NCBI GenBank assembly: GCA_900469955.1
Contig: UBYX01000011.1
Coordinates: 16,890 to 80,889, forward strand
Direction: 5' to 3'
Source of the DNA: Hyphomicrobiales bacterium
GTDB taxonomy: Bacteria; Pseudomonadota; Alphaproteobacteria; Rhizobiales; Rhizobiaceae
DNA: 64,000 bases
Under the pieces are notes generated by a model. The model had not been told where the DNA came from. It worked only from the letters and a program-made list of their open reading frames with translations, and ran no database searches. The position numbers and the translations under genes were made by a program. Shown piece by piece: positions 11,641-20,589 of this stretch (the stretch's first letter is position 1; every line of letters starts with the position of its first letter).

Positions 11641-11649
11641 TGTGGATAG
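11641..11649 (-). promoter_or_regulatory. DnaA-box-like 9-mer between the two parS-like sites
   Basis: TGTGGATAG, which is CTATCCACA on the minus strand, matches the DnaA consensus TTATCCACA at 8 of 9 positions. It sits exactly in the 15-base spacer of the inverted parS pair. A single 8-of-9 match can occur by chance; the location is what makes it notable. Confidence 0.4.
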
Positions 11650-11665
11650 GGATTCACGTGAAACA
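11650..11665 (+). promoter_or_regulatory. parS: parS-like site, right arm of an inverted pair
   Basis: GGATTCACGTGAAACA matches parS at 14 of 16 positions. It lies between the gyrB terminator and the 3' end of the nitroreductase gene, so little transcription should cross it. Confidence 0.7.
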
Positions 11666-11691
11666 ATTCTTAAACCTCAGGATCGTGACCC

Positions 11692-12291
11692 TCACGGCTC
11701 TCCGGTGAATTTGCCTTCGAAAGCAATTTCGGAAACCGGCTTTCGCTTGCTGGGGAATTCCCGTTCGGCAAGGTCGTCAGGAAGGGTGCTGCGATCGGCG
11801 ATCCGGCCGATCGCAGCCGCCGCCTCTACCCGGTATCCTTCCGGAACGCCAAGTACCTCGACTGCCTTTTCCTTGTCGAAACCTTCCATGCCGTGGGCGT
11901 GATAGCCGAGTTTCATCGTCTGGCAGATCACGGAGAACCAGGCAGCACCGGTATCGTAGGAGTGGGTATAGGCGGGCTTCCGGTCCCCATCCTTGGAAAT
12001 CCGATAGCTTTTCGAAACGACGAACATCAGCGCGGCGGCGTTCTTCGCCCAGCGCTGATTGCCGGGAGTGAGAATGTCGACGAAACCCGGAAACGAGGCG
12101 GTACCCCGAAGTGCGTAGATGAATCGCCAAGGCTGGTTGTTGCCGGAAGACGGTGCCCAATGTGCGGCGTCCAGGATCGTCAGCATCGTTTCCTGGCTAA
12201 TTGTCTCTTCGGTGAAAGCCCGCGGTGACCATCGATCCAGAAAAAAGGTGTCGATGGGAAACTCGGATTGTCGGGAATTGCTATCGGTCAT
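11692..12291 (-). CDS. Nitroreductase family flavoprotein
   Basis: 199 residues. FMN-dependent NAD(P)H oxidoreductase fold: RWSPRAFTEE near the N-terminus (phosphate-binding RxSxR pattern), then HWAPSSGNNQPWRF (FMN contact), and a C-terminal IGRIADRSTLPDDL segment. The substrate is unknown. The ATG at 12291 has AAGAGAAG just upstream and is preferred to a TTG seven codons earlier. Divergent from the FAH-family gene, convergent with gyrB across the parS pair. Confidence 0.88.
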   Translation of the reverse strand: MTDSNSRQSEFPIDTFFLDRWSPRAFTEETISQETMLTILDAAHWAPSSGNNQPWRFIYALRGTASFPGFVDILTPGNQRWAKNAAALMFVVSKSYRISKDGDRKPAYTHSYDTGAAWFSVICQTMKLGYHAHGMEGFDKEKAVEVLGVPEGYRVEAAAAIGRIADRSTLPDDLAEREFPSKRKPVSEIAFEGKFTGEP

Positions 12292-12439
12292 GAACTTCTC
12301 TTGGTTTGGCAAACTGTCAAAGACATAGATAGTCGGCGGGCTGCCGCCGGCAACAGGTCACTTTACCCCTGAAACGGACGTGACAAGCAATGCCTCTTGA
12401 TCCATAACGCACCTTGTCTGACAACCGGAGGAAAATTCC

Positions 12440-13282
12440 TTGAAACTGATGCGCGTTGGTGAGCCGGGCCAGGAGAAGCCGGCAGTGGTCGATAGCAACG
12501 GCAAGATCCGTGACCTTTCAGGCCATGTGGCTGATATTGCTGGTTCCGCGATCTCACCGGAAGGCCTCGCCAAGATTGCGGCGATCGATCTGGAAAGTCT
12601 GCCCGAGCTTCAGCCGGACCGCATCGGCGCTTGTGTCGCCGGGACAGGCAAGTTCATCTGCATCGGTCTCAACTATTCCGACCATGCCGCTGAAACCGGC
12701 GCCACCGTTCCGCCGGAACCGGTCATCTTCATGAAGGCGACCTCCGCGATCTGCGGACCGAACGACGACGTCCTCATTCCGCGCGGCTCGGAAAAGACCG
12801 ACTGGGAAGTCGAACTCGGCGTCGTGATCGGCAAGACCGCCAAATACGTCTCGGAAGCCGATGCCATGGATTACGTCGCCGGCTATTGCGTCAGCCATGA
12901 CGTCTCCGAGCGCGCATTCCAGACGGAGCGTTCCGGCCAGTGGACAAAGGGCAAGTCCTGCGACACCTTCGGCCCCGTCGGCCCCTGGCTCGTCACCAAG
13001 GACGAGATCGCAAATCCGCAGAATCTCGGCATGTGGCTGAAGGTCAACGGCGAAACCATGCAGAACGGTTCTTCGAAAACCATGGTCTACGGCGTCGGTT
13101 ATCTCGTTTCCTACCTCAGCCAGTTCATGTCGCTGCATCCGGGCGATATCATTTCCACCGGAACCCCTCCGGGTGTCGGCCTCGGCATGAAGCCGCCGCG
13201 CTTCCTGAAGGCCGGTGATGTTGTCGAGCTTGGCATCGAAGGCCTCGGCAGCCAACGCCAGACCTTTATCGCCGACGCATAA
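12440..13282 (+). CDS. Fumarylacetoacetate hydrolase family protein
   Basis: 280 residues. The FAH fold covers about 70-280: CIGLNYSDHAAE near 74-85, metal ligands Glu123 and Glu125 in DWEVELG, Asp154 in SHDVSERAFQ, and the GTPPGVG loop near the C-terminus. Members hydrolyse or isomerise dicarbonyl compounds (acylpyruvate, ureidoglycolate, HHDD); the exact substrate cannot be assigned. The TTG at 12440 is favoured by GGAGG 8 bases upstream; ATG at 12449 is the alternative. Followed by a long palindrome. Confidence 0.87.
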   Translation: MKLMRVGEPGQEKPAVVDSNGKIRDLSGHVADIAGSAISPEGLAKIAAIDLESLPELQPDRIGACVAGTGKFICIGLNYSDHAAETGATVPPEPVIFMKATSAICGPNDDVLIPRGSEKTDWEVELGVVIGKTAKYVSEADAMDYVAGYCVSHDVSERAFQTERSGQWTKGKSCDTFGPVGPWLVTKDEIANPQNLGMWLKVNGETMQNGSSKTMVYGVGYLVSYLSQFMSLHPGDIISTGTPPGVGLGMKPPRFLKAGDVVELGIEGLGSQRQTFIADA

Positions 13283-13289
13283 TTGATCA

Positions 13290-13321
13290 AAGGACTCACA
13301 TCGCCGGCGATGTGAGTCCTT
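13290..13321. terminator. Perfect 32-bp palindrome after the FAH-family gene
   Basis: A 16-base arm (13290-13305, starting AAGGACTCACATCG) is followed directly by its exact reverse complement (13306-13321). RNA from either strand would form a long hairpin with a minimal loop. There is only a short T-run after it, so termination is likely but not classical. Confidence 0.65.
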
Positions 13322-13545
13322 AACCACCCGGATATCACGGAACCTTAAGGCTTACGCGCCATTCTATAGTGCACAGATGATCTGTGCTCGCCCGTCCCGC
13401 CTTTAGGCAAATATCCAGCCGGTTTCTCCCCCACATGTTGCGTCGCAATAAAAAAGTGCTAGCCTGTTCCCCCGTAAATAACGAACCGATTGGTTCGATG
13501 CCCCTGCCGAATGCTCTGTCGGAAATCAAGAAAGGTGGCACATCC

Positions 13546-14829
13546 ATGTTCTATCAGCTTTATGAGATGAACCATGCCGCCATGGCGCCTTTCCGTGCCG
13601 CCGCGGATGCCATGCGTTTTTTCTACGCCAATCCCCTCAATCCCTTCTCGCAGACCACGATGGCGCGCACCGCTGCCGCCAGCCTGGAGGTCTTCGAGCG
13701 GGTGACCCGTCGTTATGGCAAGCCTGTTTTCGGGCACTCGGAAACCACGATCGAAGGAAAACCGGTTGCGGTGACTGAGGAGATCGTTTGGGCAAAGCCC
13801 TTTTGCAATCTTCTGCATTTCAAACGTCATGTACCGCCCGGCAGGGGTCAGGACCAGAAGATCCTGGTGGTAGCCCCGATGTCCGGCCACTATGCGACGC
13901 TCCTGCGGGGCACGGTCGAAGCGCTTCTCCCGCACGCCGACGTCTACATTACCGACTGGATCGACGCCCGCATGGTGCCTTTGGCCGAGGGCAAGTTCGA
14001 TCTCGACGACTACATCGACTACCTCATCGAGATGCTCCATGTGATCGGGCCCGGTACGCATGTGATCGGGGTGTGTCAGCCCTCCGTGCCGGTCCTCGCG
14101 GCAGTGGCCGTCATGGAATCCCAGCAGGATTCCATGGTCCCCGCTTCGATGACGCTGATGGGCGGGCCGATCGACACGCGCATCAACCCGACCGCGGTCA
14201 ACGATCTTGCCCAGCAGAAGCCGCTCGAATGGTTCCGCGAAAACGTCATCATGAACGTGCCATGGCCGCAGCCGGGCTTCATGCGCCGCGTCTATCCGGG
14301 CTTCCTGCAGCTTTCCGGCTTCATGTCGATGAACCTTGACCGGCACCTTATCGCCCACAAGGAATTTTATGAACACCTCGTCAAGAACGACGGTGAGTCG
14401 GCCGAAAAGCATCGCGATTTCTACGACGAATATCTGGCAGTGATGGACCTTACCGAGGAGTTCTATCTTCAGACGGTCGATACTGTTTTCATCAAGCACT
14501 CCCTGCCGAAGGGCGAGATGATGCATCGCCATATGCCCGTCGATACCTCCGCCATCCGCAATGTGGCCCTACTGACGATCGAGGGAGAAAACGACGACAT
14601 CTCCGGTCTTGGCCAGACGCAGGCGGCGCAGACCATCTGCCCCAACATTCCGGACGACATGCGCCTGCACTACATGCAGCCGGATGTCGGTCACTACGGC
14701 GTGTTCAATGGGTCACGCTTCCGCCGCGAGATCGCCCCCCGGATCGTGGCGTTCACTCAAAAACATGCCCGGACGCCATCCAGGACGACGCCGTTCAAGC
14801 GGGTCATAAAGGGCGGCAAGGCCGGCTGA
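13546..14829 (+). CDS. phaZ: Intracellular polyhydroxyalkanoate depolymerase
   Basis: 427 residues of the cytosolic PhaZ family, which degrades stored native PHB granules. Alpha/beta-hydrolase fold with a cysteine nucleophile: GVCQPS at 175-180 (Cys177) replaces the usual serine lipase box. The acid is in GENDDISG near 347-354 and the histidine is in DVGHYGVF at about 383. The ATG at 13546 has AAAGGTGG upstream and matches the family N-terminus MFYQLYEMNHA. The 263-bp upstream gap could hold the promoter. PHB storage is typical of rhizobia. Confidence 0.92.
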   Translation: MFYQLYEMNHAAMAPFRAAADAMRFFYANPLNPFSQTTMARTAAASLEVFERVTRRYGKPVFGHSETTIEGKPVAVTEEIVWAKPFCNLLHFKRHVPPGRGQDQKILVVAPMSGHYATLLRGTVEALLPHADVYITDWIDARMVPLAEGKFDLDDYIDYLIEMLHVIGPGTHVIGVCQPSVPVLAAVAVMESQQDSMVPASMTLMGGPIDTRINPTAVNDLAQQKPLEWFRENVIMNVPWPQPGFMRRVYPGFLQLSGFMSMNLDRHLIAHKEFYEHLVKNDGESAEKHRDFYDEYLAVMDLTEEFYLQTVDTVFIKHSLPKGEMMHRHMPVDTSAIRNVALLTIEGENDDISGLGQTQAAQTICPNIPDDMRLHYMQPDVGHYGVFNGSRFRREIAPRIVAFTQKHARTPSRTTPFKRVIKGGKAG

Positions 14830-14977
14830 CGATGCCGCCGTTCCGATTTCCGGCATATATTTCAGCATCTTCTTGAATTTAATGATTCCCCTTCTTGAAG
14901 GGGGATCGTGTGCTCACCAAATCGGATTCAGTCGGGCTGGCATGCGGCCACCCGCTGAAAACCTTAGGGTGTGACCT

Positions 14978-15400
14978 ATGAACCAGTCAGCATTGATTCG
15001 TCCGGAATGGACGCCGGCCACCATCGCTCTCATGGTGCTCGGTTTTGTGGTCTTCTGGCCGTTGGGCCTCGCCATGCTTGCCTACATCCTCTTCGGAGAC
15101 AGGCTTCGCGGCTTCAAGCGCGATGCAAACGATCGCGCCGATCGCATGTTCGCCGGCTGCCGCAGGGCGAAGTCTCGTTACAACACGCATTTCTCGACCG
15201 GCAATGTCGCGTTCGACGATTGGCGCAAGGCTGAGCTCGACCGCCTCGAAGAAGAGCGCCGAAAGCTGGACGAGATGCGCGAGGAATTCGATTCCTATGT
15301 CCGCGAGCTTCGCCGCGCCAAGGATCAGGAAGAGTTCGATCGTTTCATGCGCGAGCGCAAGAACCGTCCTTCCGGAGAAAACTCGGTTGTCGATCTCTGA
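14978..15400 (+). CDS. DUF2852 family membrane protein
   Basis: 140 residues. One hydrophobic segment at about 14-40 (interrupted by a Trp-Pro-Leu-Gly turn), then a charged Arg-rich region. A predicted coiled coil covers about 80-130 with many Glu, Arg and Lys. DUF2852 proteins are common in Rhizobiales and have no assigned function. A small hairpin (14888-14903) and 148 bp separate it from phaZ. Followed by a parS-like site and a terminator. Confidence 0.82.
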   Translation: MNQSALIRPEWTPATIALMVLGFVVFWPLGLAMLAYILFGDRLRGFKRDANDRADRMFAGCRRAKSRYNTHFSTGNVAFDDWRKAELDRLEEERRKLDEMREEFDSYVRELRRAKDQEEFDRFMRERKNRPSGENSVVDL

Positions 15401-15408
15401 TCCCGCGT

Positions 15409-15424
15409 GGATTCACGTGAAACA
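15409..15424 (+). promoter_or_regulatory. parS: parS-like site
   Basis: GGATTCACGTGAAACA, identical to the site at 11650-11665 (14 of 16 matches to parS). It lies in the short gap after the DUF2852 gene, directly before a terminator. Confidence 0.68.
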
Positions 15425-15430
15425 GAATGG

Positions 15431-15453
15431 AGCCGGCGTCAAAAACGCCGGCT
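15431..15453 (+). terminator. Intrinsic terminator of the DUF2852 gene
   Basis: Arms AGCCGGCGT (15431-15439) and ACGCCGGCT (15445-15453), 5-base loop, followed by TTTTTT. Confidence 0.9.
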
Positions 15454-15486
15454 TTTTTACGCAAGGGAATCGGTTACAAAGAAAGA

Positions 15487-16248
15487 ATGTTCGCGCTTCT
15501 GAAAAAGCCTTCCCGCACAAAATCGAGACCGCTCGAAACGGTGAAGCGCACCCTGGATGTCGGCGATCGGGCAATGCCGCTGACGATCAGGGAAAACCGC
15601 CGGGCTACCCGCATTACGCTCCGGATCGAGCCTGGCGGACGGGCGCTCAATCTCACGGTGCCGCTGGGGCTTCGCAGACGGGAGATCGAGGATTTTCTTG
15701 ATCGCCATCAGGGGTGGCTGCTGACGCGGCTTGCGAAATTTTCCACCGAAAATCCCGTTCGTCCGGATGGCTATCTTCCCGTCCGTGGCGTCCCGCATCG
15801 CATCGAACACACCGGCTCGCTGCGGGGAATAACCGAGGCGCTGGTTTCGGATGGCCAGCCGATATTGAAGGTGAGCGGGCTTGAGGATCACATGGGTCGC
15901 CGGCTTTCGGTGTTTCTCAAGAAGGAGGCGCGCAAGGACCTGGAAGTTCTTGTTGCTCGCCATGCCGCCGCGATCCGCAAGCCGGTTCAGTCGATTACCA
16001 TGAAGGATACCCGTAGCCGCTGGGGCTCCTGCTCCTGGGACGGTAATCTGAGTTTTTCCTGGCGCATCGTCATGGCCCCACCGTTGGTCATCGACTATCT
16101 CGCAGCCCATGAAGTGGCGCATCTGAAGGAAATGAACCACGGCCCGAAATTCTGGGCACTCTGCAAGGAGCTCTGCCCGCGCATGGAGGAGGCGCGAAAA
16201 TGGCTGAAGCAGCATGGGTCTCAGCTCCACGCGATCGATTTTGATTGA
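15487..16248 (+). CDS. YgjP-like M48/DUF45 metallopeptidase
   Basis: 253 residues. The zinc-peptidase signature HEVAH is at 208-212, followed by MNHGPKFW with a third candidate ligand His218. The conserved SRWGSC block is at 177-182. Cytosolic; no signal peptide. Members are also called SprT-like or WLM-domain peptidases, with poorly known substrates. The ATG at 15487 is chosen because upstream in-frame starts fall in the terminator hairpin. The ribosome-binding site is weak. Confidence 0.86.
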   Translation: MFALLKKPSRTKSRPLETVKRTLDVGDRAMPLTIRENRRATRITLRIEPGGRALNLTVPLGLRRREIEDFLDRHQGWLLTRLAKFSTENPVRPDGYLPVRGVPHRIEHTGSLRGITEALVSDGQPILKVSGLEDHMGRRLSVFLKKEARKDLEVLVARHAAAIRKPVQSITMKDTRSRWGSCSWDGNLSFSWRIVMAPPLVIDYLAAHEVAHLKEMNHGPKFWALCKELCPRMEEARKWLKQHGSQLHAIDFD

Positions 16249-16889
16249 CCACTTGGCGACTCATCTTCTCTCTGTCTGAGGGGGAGAGGGGCAAGATACG
16301 ACTCTCGGCGCCGGCTATATCAATAGCTTGACAAAAATCTCATCCCCGTCCCGGCCATTCATGCCAGCATCACTCCGTCCCGCTTCGGCTACACCGGTCT
16401 GCATAGCCGGCGAGGCGGGACCGGTGATCTGGCGAGCCGCCCTTATGCAAGCGGATCGGCAGGGGCTGCGCAGAAAATGGTTCCCCTCTCGCCGGAAACG
16501 GCGGGGCGTGCGTGTGTCGCACACAAACCGGGCATGGCAACATGAACGGAGGCAGAGGAACCGGAGTTGCGCGGAAAAACACACCGAACGGGACACGCCG
16601 TGTGTCACCATTAAAATTTCAATTCGAGGCACCCGACGTGTCCCGGCCGCTTAAACGATAACCGAGATCACCAAGGGCTCACCATGCCTTCGTCCTTCGG
16701 GCGAGCAAAGCGAGACTCGAGGATCGCCAAGGGCGTATGTGTATCGTTTTGCACTTAGGCGACGGAGCGAGATCACAGTTTGTCATACGGAAGTTCTGTC
16801 CATAGCCCTGCGCCAGTTTTTGCCAAGTTCGCTGCAAATAGGAGGATTTGCCTCGACTCCGGCAAGATTTCGTGTCACTCCCGCGCGTC
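16249..16889. other. 641-bp intergenic region upstream of trpF; structured but no gene recognised
   Basis: No open frame here looks like protein; candidates of about 105 codons on both strands have arginine-rich, antisense-like composition. It contains a potential stem-loop at 16377-16421 (GTCCCGC/GCGGGAC outer arms, CGGCT/AGCCG inner arms). Smaller dyads of GTGTG/CACAC type occur at 16510-16525 and 16590-16607. The trpF promoter should lie near the 3' end. An AGGAGG at 16840-16845 has no well-spaced start codon. It could hide a small RNA or a degenerate intergenic repeat. Confidence 0.5.
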
Positions 16890-17546
16890 ATGAAACCTGA
16901 TATCAAGATCTGCGGGTTGAAGACCCCCGAGGCAGTCGATCGCGCCGTGGCGCGGGGCGCCACGCATATCGGCTTCATTTTTTTCCCCAAGAGTCCCCGT
17001 AACATCGCTCCCGACGTGGCCGGCGAGTTGGCCGATCGGGTCCGCGACCGAGTCAAGATCGTCGCCGTCACGGTGAACGCCGACGACGAGGAACTGGACG
17101 ACATCGTTTCCTTGCTTCGTCCGGATATCCTGCAGCTGCACGGCAACGAAAGCCCGGAACGCATACTGCACGTCAAGGCACTCTACGGTCTGCCGGTCAT
17201 GAAGGTTTTTTCCGTCCGAGAGGCCGGCGATCTCGACAGGATCGATGCTTATATCGGCGTCGCCGACCGTTTCTTGTTCGACGCCAAGGCCCCGCCAGAA
17301 TCTGAACTTCCGGGCGGTAACGGCGTTTCCTTCGACTGGAGCGTGATGGCGTCGCTTGACGAAAGCGTCGATTACATGCTTTCCGGAGGATTGAACAAGG
17401 ATAATGTCGCTCTTGCGCTCGCCTCGACGCGGGCAACGGGTATCGATACCTCGTCCGGTGTGGAAAGCGCACCGGGCATCAAGGACCTTGGAATGATCGA
17501 TGCGTTTTTCGATGCCGTCGCAGAAGCGGGGCGCAAAGGCGCGTGA
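16890..17546 (+). CDS. trpF: Phosphoribosylanthranilate isomerase
   Basis: Third step of tryptophan synthesis from chorismate. 218 residues, a TIM barrel. Cys8 in KICGLK is the catalytic base. [13 protein letters not shown] lies near 30-42 and LQLHGNE near 90. The phosphate-binding end is [11 protein letters not shown] and GIDTSSGVE. The ATG at 16890 matches the family N-terminus; earlier GTG (16872) and TTG (16848) codons are possible but less likely. First gene of trpF-trpB-trpA, with 11 bp before trpB. Confidence 0.95.
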   Translation: MKPDIKICGLKTPEAVDRAVARGATHIGFIFFPKSPRNIAPDVAGELADRVRDRVKIVAVTVNADDEELDDIVSLLRPDILQLHGNESPERILHVKALYGLPVMKVFSVREAGDLDRIDAYIGVADRFLFDAKAPPESELPGGNGVSFDWSVMASLDESVDYMLSGGLNKDNVALALASTRATGIDTSSGVESAPGIKDLGMIDAFFDAVAEAGRKGA

Positions 17547-17557
17547 GGGAGTTAAGA

Positions 17558-18778
17558 GTGAACCAGACGCCACAACCCAATTCGTTTCGTTCCGGCCCCG
17601 ACGAGGACGGCCGTTTCGGCATTTTCGGCGGGCGCTTTGTCGCCGAAACGCTGATGCCGCTGATCCTGGACCTGCAAGGCGAATGGGAAAAGGCGAAGAC
17701 CGATGCTGCCTTCCAGAAGGAATTGGCGGAGCTTGGCGCCCATTATATCGGCCGCCCGAGCCCGCTTTATTTCGCTGAGCGCCTTACGGCCCATCTCGGC
17801 GGTGCGAAGATCTATTTCAAGCGCGAAGAGCTTAACCACACCGGCTCCCACAAGATCAACAATTGTATCGGCCAGATTCTGCTCGCCAAGCGCATGGGCA
17901 AGACGAGGATCATCGCGGAAACCGGCGCCGGCCAACATGGTGTGGCTTCCGCAACCGTCGCGGCCCGGTTCGGCTTCCCCTGCGTCGTCTACATGGGCGC
18001 CACGGACGTGGAGCGCCAGGCGCCGAACGTCTTCCGCATGAAGCTTCTGGGCGCCGAGGTCCGTCCGGTGACGGCCGGCAACGGCACGCTGAAGGACGCC
18101 ATGAACGAGGCGTTGCGCGATTGGGTCACCAATGTCGACGACACCTACTACCTGATCGGTACTGCCGCCGGCCCGCATCCCTATCCGGAAATGGTTCGCG
18201 ACTTCCAGGCGGTTATCGGCACCGAAGCCCGGGAGCAGATCCTGGAAGCTGAAGGCAGGCTGCCGGATGTCGTCATAGCCGCCGTCGGCGGCGGGTCCAA
18301 TGCGATCGGCATCTTCCATCCCTTCCTGGACGACCAGGACGTGAAGATCGTCGGCGTCGAAGCAGGCGGTCGCGGCCTTCAGGGCGAAGAACATTGCGCC
18401 TCCATCACCGCCGGCTCGCCGGGCGTTCTCCATGGCAACCGCACCTATCTTCTGCAGGACCATGACGGGCAGATCCTCGAAGGCCACTCGATTTCGGCGG
18501 GCCTCGATTATCCGGGCATCGGGCCCGAGCATAGCTGGCTGCATTCCATCGGCCGCGTGGAATATGTGCCGATCATGGACCAGGAAGCTTTGGACGCATT
18601 CCAGGTTCTCACCCGGCTTGAGGGCATCATCCCGGCACTCGAACCGAGCCACGCGCTCGCCGAGGTCATCAAGCGCGCCCCGAAGATGGGCAAGGACGAG
18701 ATCATCCTGATGAACCTCTCCGGTCGCGGCGACAAGGACATCTTCACCGTCGGCAAGATTCTCGGAATGGAACTCTGA
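17558..18778 (+). CDS. trpB: Tryptophan synthase beta subunit
   Basis: PLP enzyme that condenses indole with serine. 406 residues. PLP lysine Lys99 is in [12 protein letters not shown], the phosphate-binding GGGSNA is near 245-250, and the C-terminal NLSGRGDKD is present. The GTG at 17558 has GGGAG 7 bases upstream and fits the family; an in-frame GTG at 17543 is also open. One base separates the stop from trpA. Confidence 0.97.
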   Translation: MNQTPQPNSFRSGPDEDGRFGIFGGRFVAETLMPLILDLQGEWEKAKTDAAFQKELAELGAHYIGRPSPLYFAERLTAHLGGAKIYFKREELNHTGSHKINNCIGQILLAKRMGKTRIIAETGAGQHGVASATVAARFGFPCVVYMGATDVERQAPNVFRMKLLGAEVRPVTAGNGTLKDAMNEALRDWVTNVDDTYYLIGTAAGPHPYPEMVRDFQAVIGTEAREQILEAEGRLPDVVIAAVGGGSNAIGIFHPFLDDQDVKIVGVEAGGRGLQGEEHCASITAGSPGVLHGNRTYLLQDHDGQILEGHSISAGLDYPGIGPEHSWLHSIGRVEYVPIMDQEALDAFQVLTRLEGIIPALEPSHALAEVIKRAPKMGKDEIILMNLSGRGDKDIFTVGKILGMEL

Positions 18779-18779
18779 C

Positions 18780-19619
18780 ATGACAGCTCGTATGGACAAC
18801 CGTTTCGCGGCTCTGAAGGCTGAGGGCCGTCCTGCTCTGATCACCTATTTCATGGGTGGTGACCCGGATTTCGAAACCTCGCTGAATATCATGAAGGCTT
18901 TGCCGGCGGCGGGCGCCGATGTGATCGAACTCGGCATGCCTTTTTCGGATCCGATGGCCGATGGCCCGGCGATCCAGATGGCTGGCCAGCGGGCGCTCAA
19001 AGGCGGCCAGACGCTTTCAAAGACGCTGGAACTGGCGCGAAAATTCCGCGAAGGCGACAACGAGACGCCGATCGTCATGATGGGCTACTATAACCCGATC
19101 TATGTCTACGGCGTCGAAAAGTTTCTCGATGACACCATCTCTGCTGGGATCGATGGCCTGATCGTAGTCGATCTGCCGCCGGAAATGGATGATGAACTGT
19201 GCATCCCGGCTCTCGCCAAGGGTATCAACTTCATCCGGCTTGCAACCCCCACCACCGATGACAAGCGTCTGCCGGCGGTCCTCAAGAACACCTCCGGTTT
19301 TGTCTATTACGTTTCGATGAACGGCATCACCGGTTCGACCCTGCCGGACCCGTCGCTGGTCTCAGGCGCCGTCAAACGCATAAAGGGCCACACCAAGCTG
19401 CCGGTCTGCGTCGGCTTCGGTGTAAAGACGGCTGATCATGCCAAGGCGATTGGCGCGGCGGCCGACGGCGTTGTAGTCGGCTCGGCAATCGTCGCGCAGA
19501 TCGCCGGCAGTCTGACCAAGGACGGGGCTGCTAGTCCCGATACGGTTGCAGCCGTCTCGACCCTGGTTCGCGGTTTGGCGACGGGCGTGCGCGCCGCTCG
19601 CCTTGTTGCCGCCGAATAG
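18780..19619 (+). CDS. trpA: Tryptophan synthase alpha subunit
   Basis: Cleaves indole-3-glycerol phosphate and channels indole to TrpB. 279 residues. Catalytic Glu50 is in [11 protein letters not shown] and Asp61 in MADGPAIQ. The phosphate-binding GFGVK is near 215 and GVVVGSAIV near 233. Immediately follows trpB. Confidence 0.97.
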   Translation: MTARMDNRFAALKAEGRPALITYFMGGDPDFETSLNIMKALPAAGADVIELGMPFSDPMADGPAIQMAGQRALKGGQTLSKTLELARKFREGDNETPIVMMGYYNPIYVYGVEKFLDDTISAGIDGLIVVDLPPEMDDELCIPALAKGINFIRLATPTTDDKRLPAVLKNTSGFVYYVSMNGITGSTLPDPSLVSGAVKRIKGHTKLPVCVGFGVKTADHAKAIGAAADGVVVGSAIVAQIAGSLTKDGAASPDTVAAVSTLVRGLATGVRAARLVAAE

Positions 19620-19660
19620 TTTTCCCACATTAGGCAAGATTCCAACGGGAGTACGTCCAA

Positions 19661-20557
19661 GTGAACTGGATCACCAATTATGTCCGGCCGCGGATCAATT
19701 CCATGCTTGGCCGTCCGAACCGGGACGTGCCGGAAAATCTCTGGATCAAGTGCCCGGAAACCGGCGAAATGGTCTTCCACAAGGATCTGGAAGAGAACAA
19801 ATGGGTCATTCCCGCCTCCGGCTATCACATGAAGATGCCGGCCAAGGCGCGGTTGAAGGATCTGTTCGATGGCGGACATATCGAATCGCTGCAGCAGCCG
19901 AAGGTTGCTCAGGACCCGTTGAAGTTCCGTGATTCGAAGCGTTACGCCGATCGTCTCAAGGACAGCCGCGTAAAGACCGAGCAGGAGGATACCATCCTTG
20001 CCGGTATCGGCCAGGTGCAGGGTCTGAAGCTTGTCGCCGTTGTGCACGAGTTCAATTTCATCGGCGGTTCGCTCGGTATGGCGGCCGGCGAGGCGATCGT
20101 CAGGGCCTGCGAACGGGCAGTTTCGGAAAAGTGTCCGCTGGTCATCTTCCCGGCGTCCGGCGGAGCCCGCATGCAGGAGGGCATCCTGTCGCTGATGCAG
20201 CTTCCGCGCACCACCGTCGCGGTCAACATGCTGAAGGAAGCGGGCCTGCCCTATGTCGTCGTGTTGACCAATCCGACCACCGGCGGCGTCACCGCTTCCT
20301 ATGCGATGTTGGGCGACGTCCACATTGCCGAGCCGGGCGCGGAGATCGGTTTTGCCGGCAAGCGGGTGATCGAGCAGACGCTGCGCGAAAAACTTCCGGA
20401 AGGTTTTCAAACCTCTGAATATCTGCTCGAGCATGGCATGGTCGATATGGTCGTAAAGCGTCACGACATTCCGTCGACGCTCGCGAAGATTCTGAAGATG
20501 CTGACAAAGCAGCCGGTCCAGCAGGCGGTTGCAGTCCCTGTCGCGGTCAGCGCCTGA
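19661..20557 (+). CDS. accD: Acetyl-CoA carboxylase carboxyltransferase beta subunit
   Basis: Transfers carboxyl from biotin to acetyl-CoA with AccA, giving malonyl-CoA. 298 residues. The crotonase-like core is intact ([45 protein letters not shown]). Odd: the N-terminal zinc ribbon has only Cys31. The positions matching the other three cysteines of E. coli AccD are Thr34, Ile50 and Ser53, so zinc binding should be lost. From memory, other Rhizobiaceae share this. The GTG start at 19661 has GGGAG upstream. Likely co-transcribed with trpA and folC. Confidence 0.95.
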   Translation: MNWITNYVRPRINSMLGRPNRDVPENLWIKCPETGEMVFHKDLEENKWVIPASGYHMKMPAKARLKDLFDGGHIESLQQPKVAQDPLKFRDSKRYADRLKDSRVKTEQEDTILAGIGQVQGLKLVAVVHEFNFIGGSLGMAAGEAIVRACERAVSEKCPLVIFPASGGARMQEGILSLMQLPRTTVAVNMLKEAGLPYVVVLTNPTTGGVTASYAMLGDVHIAEPGAEIGFAGKRVIEQTLREKLPEGFQTSEYLLEHGMVDMVVKRHDIPSTLAKILKMLTKQPVQQAVAVPVAVSA

Positions 20558-20589
20558 CCGGATGACGGGGCGAGAGCCGGAGTGGCGGG

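Noticed and set aside
16315..16654. Overlapping frames of about 105 codons on both strands in the trpF upstream gap
   Set aside because: Cys/Arg-rich composition, weak starts, and mutual overlap argue against either being a gene.
17552..18844. 430-codon minus-strand frame
   Set aside because: Antisense to trpB; no motif.
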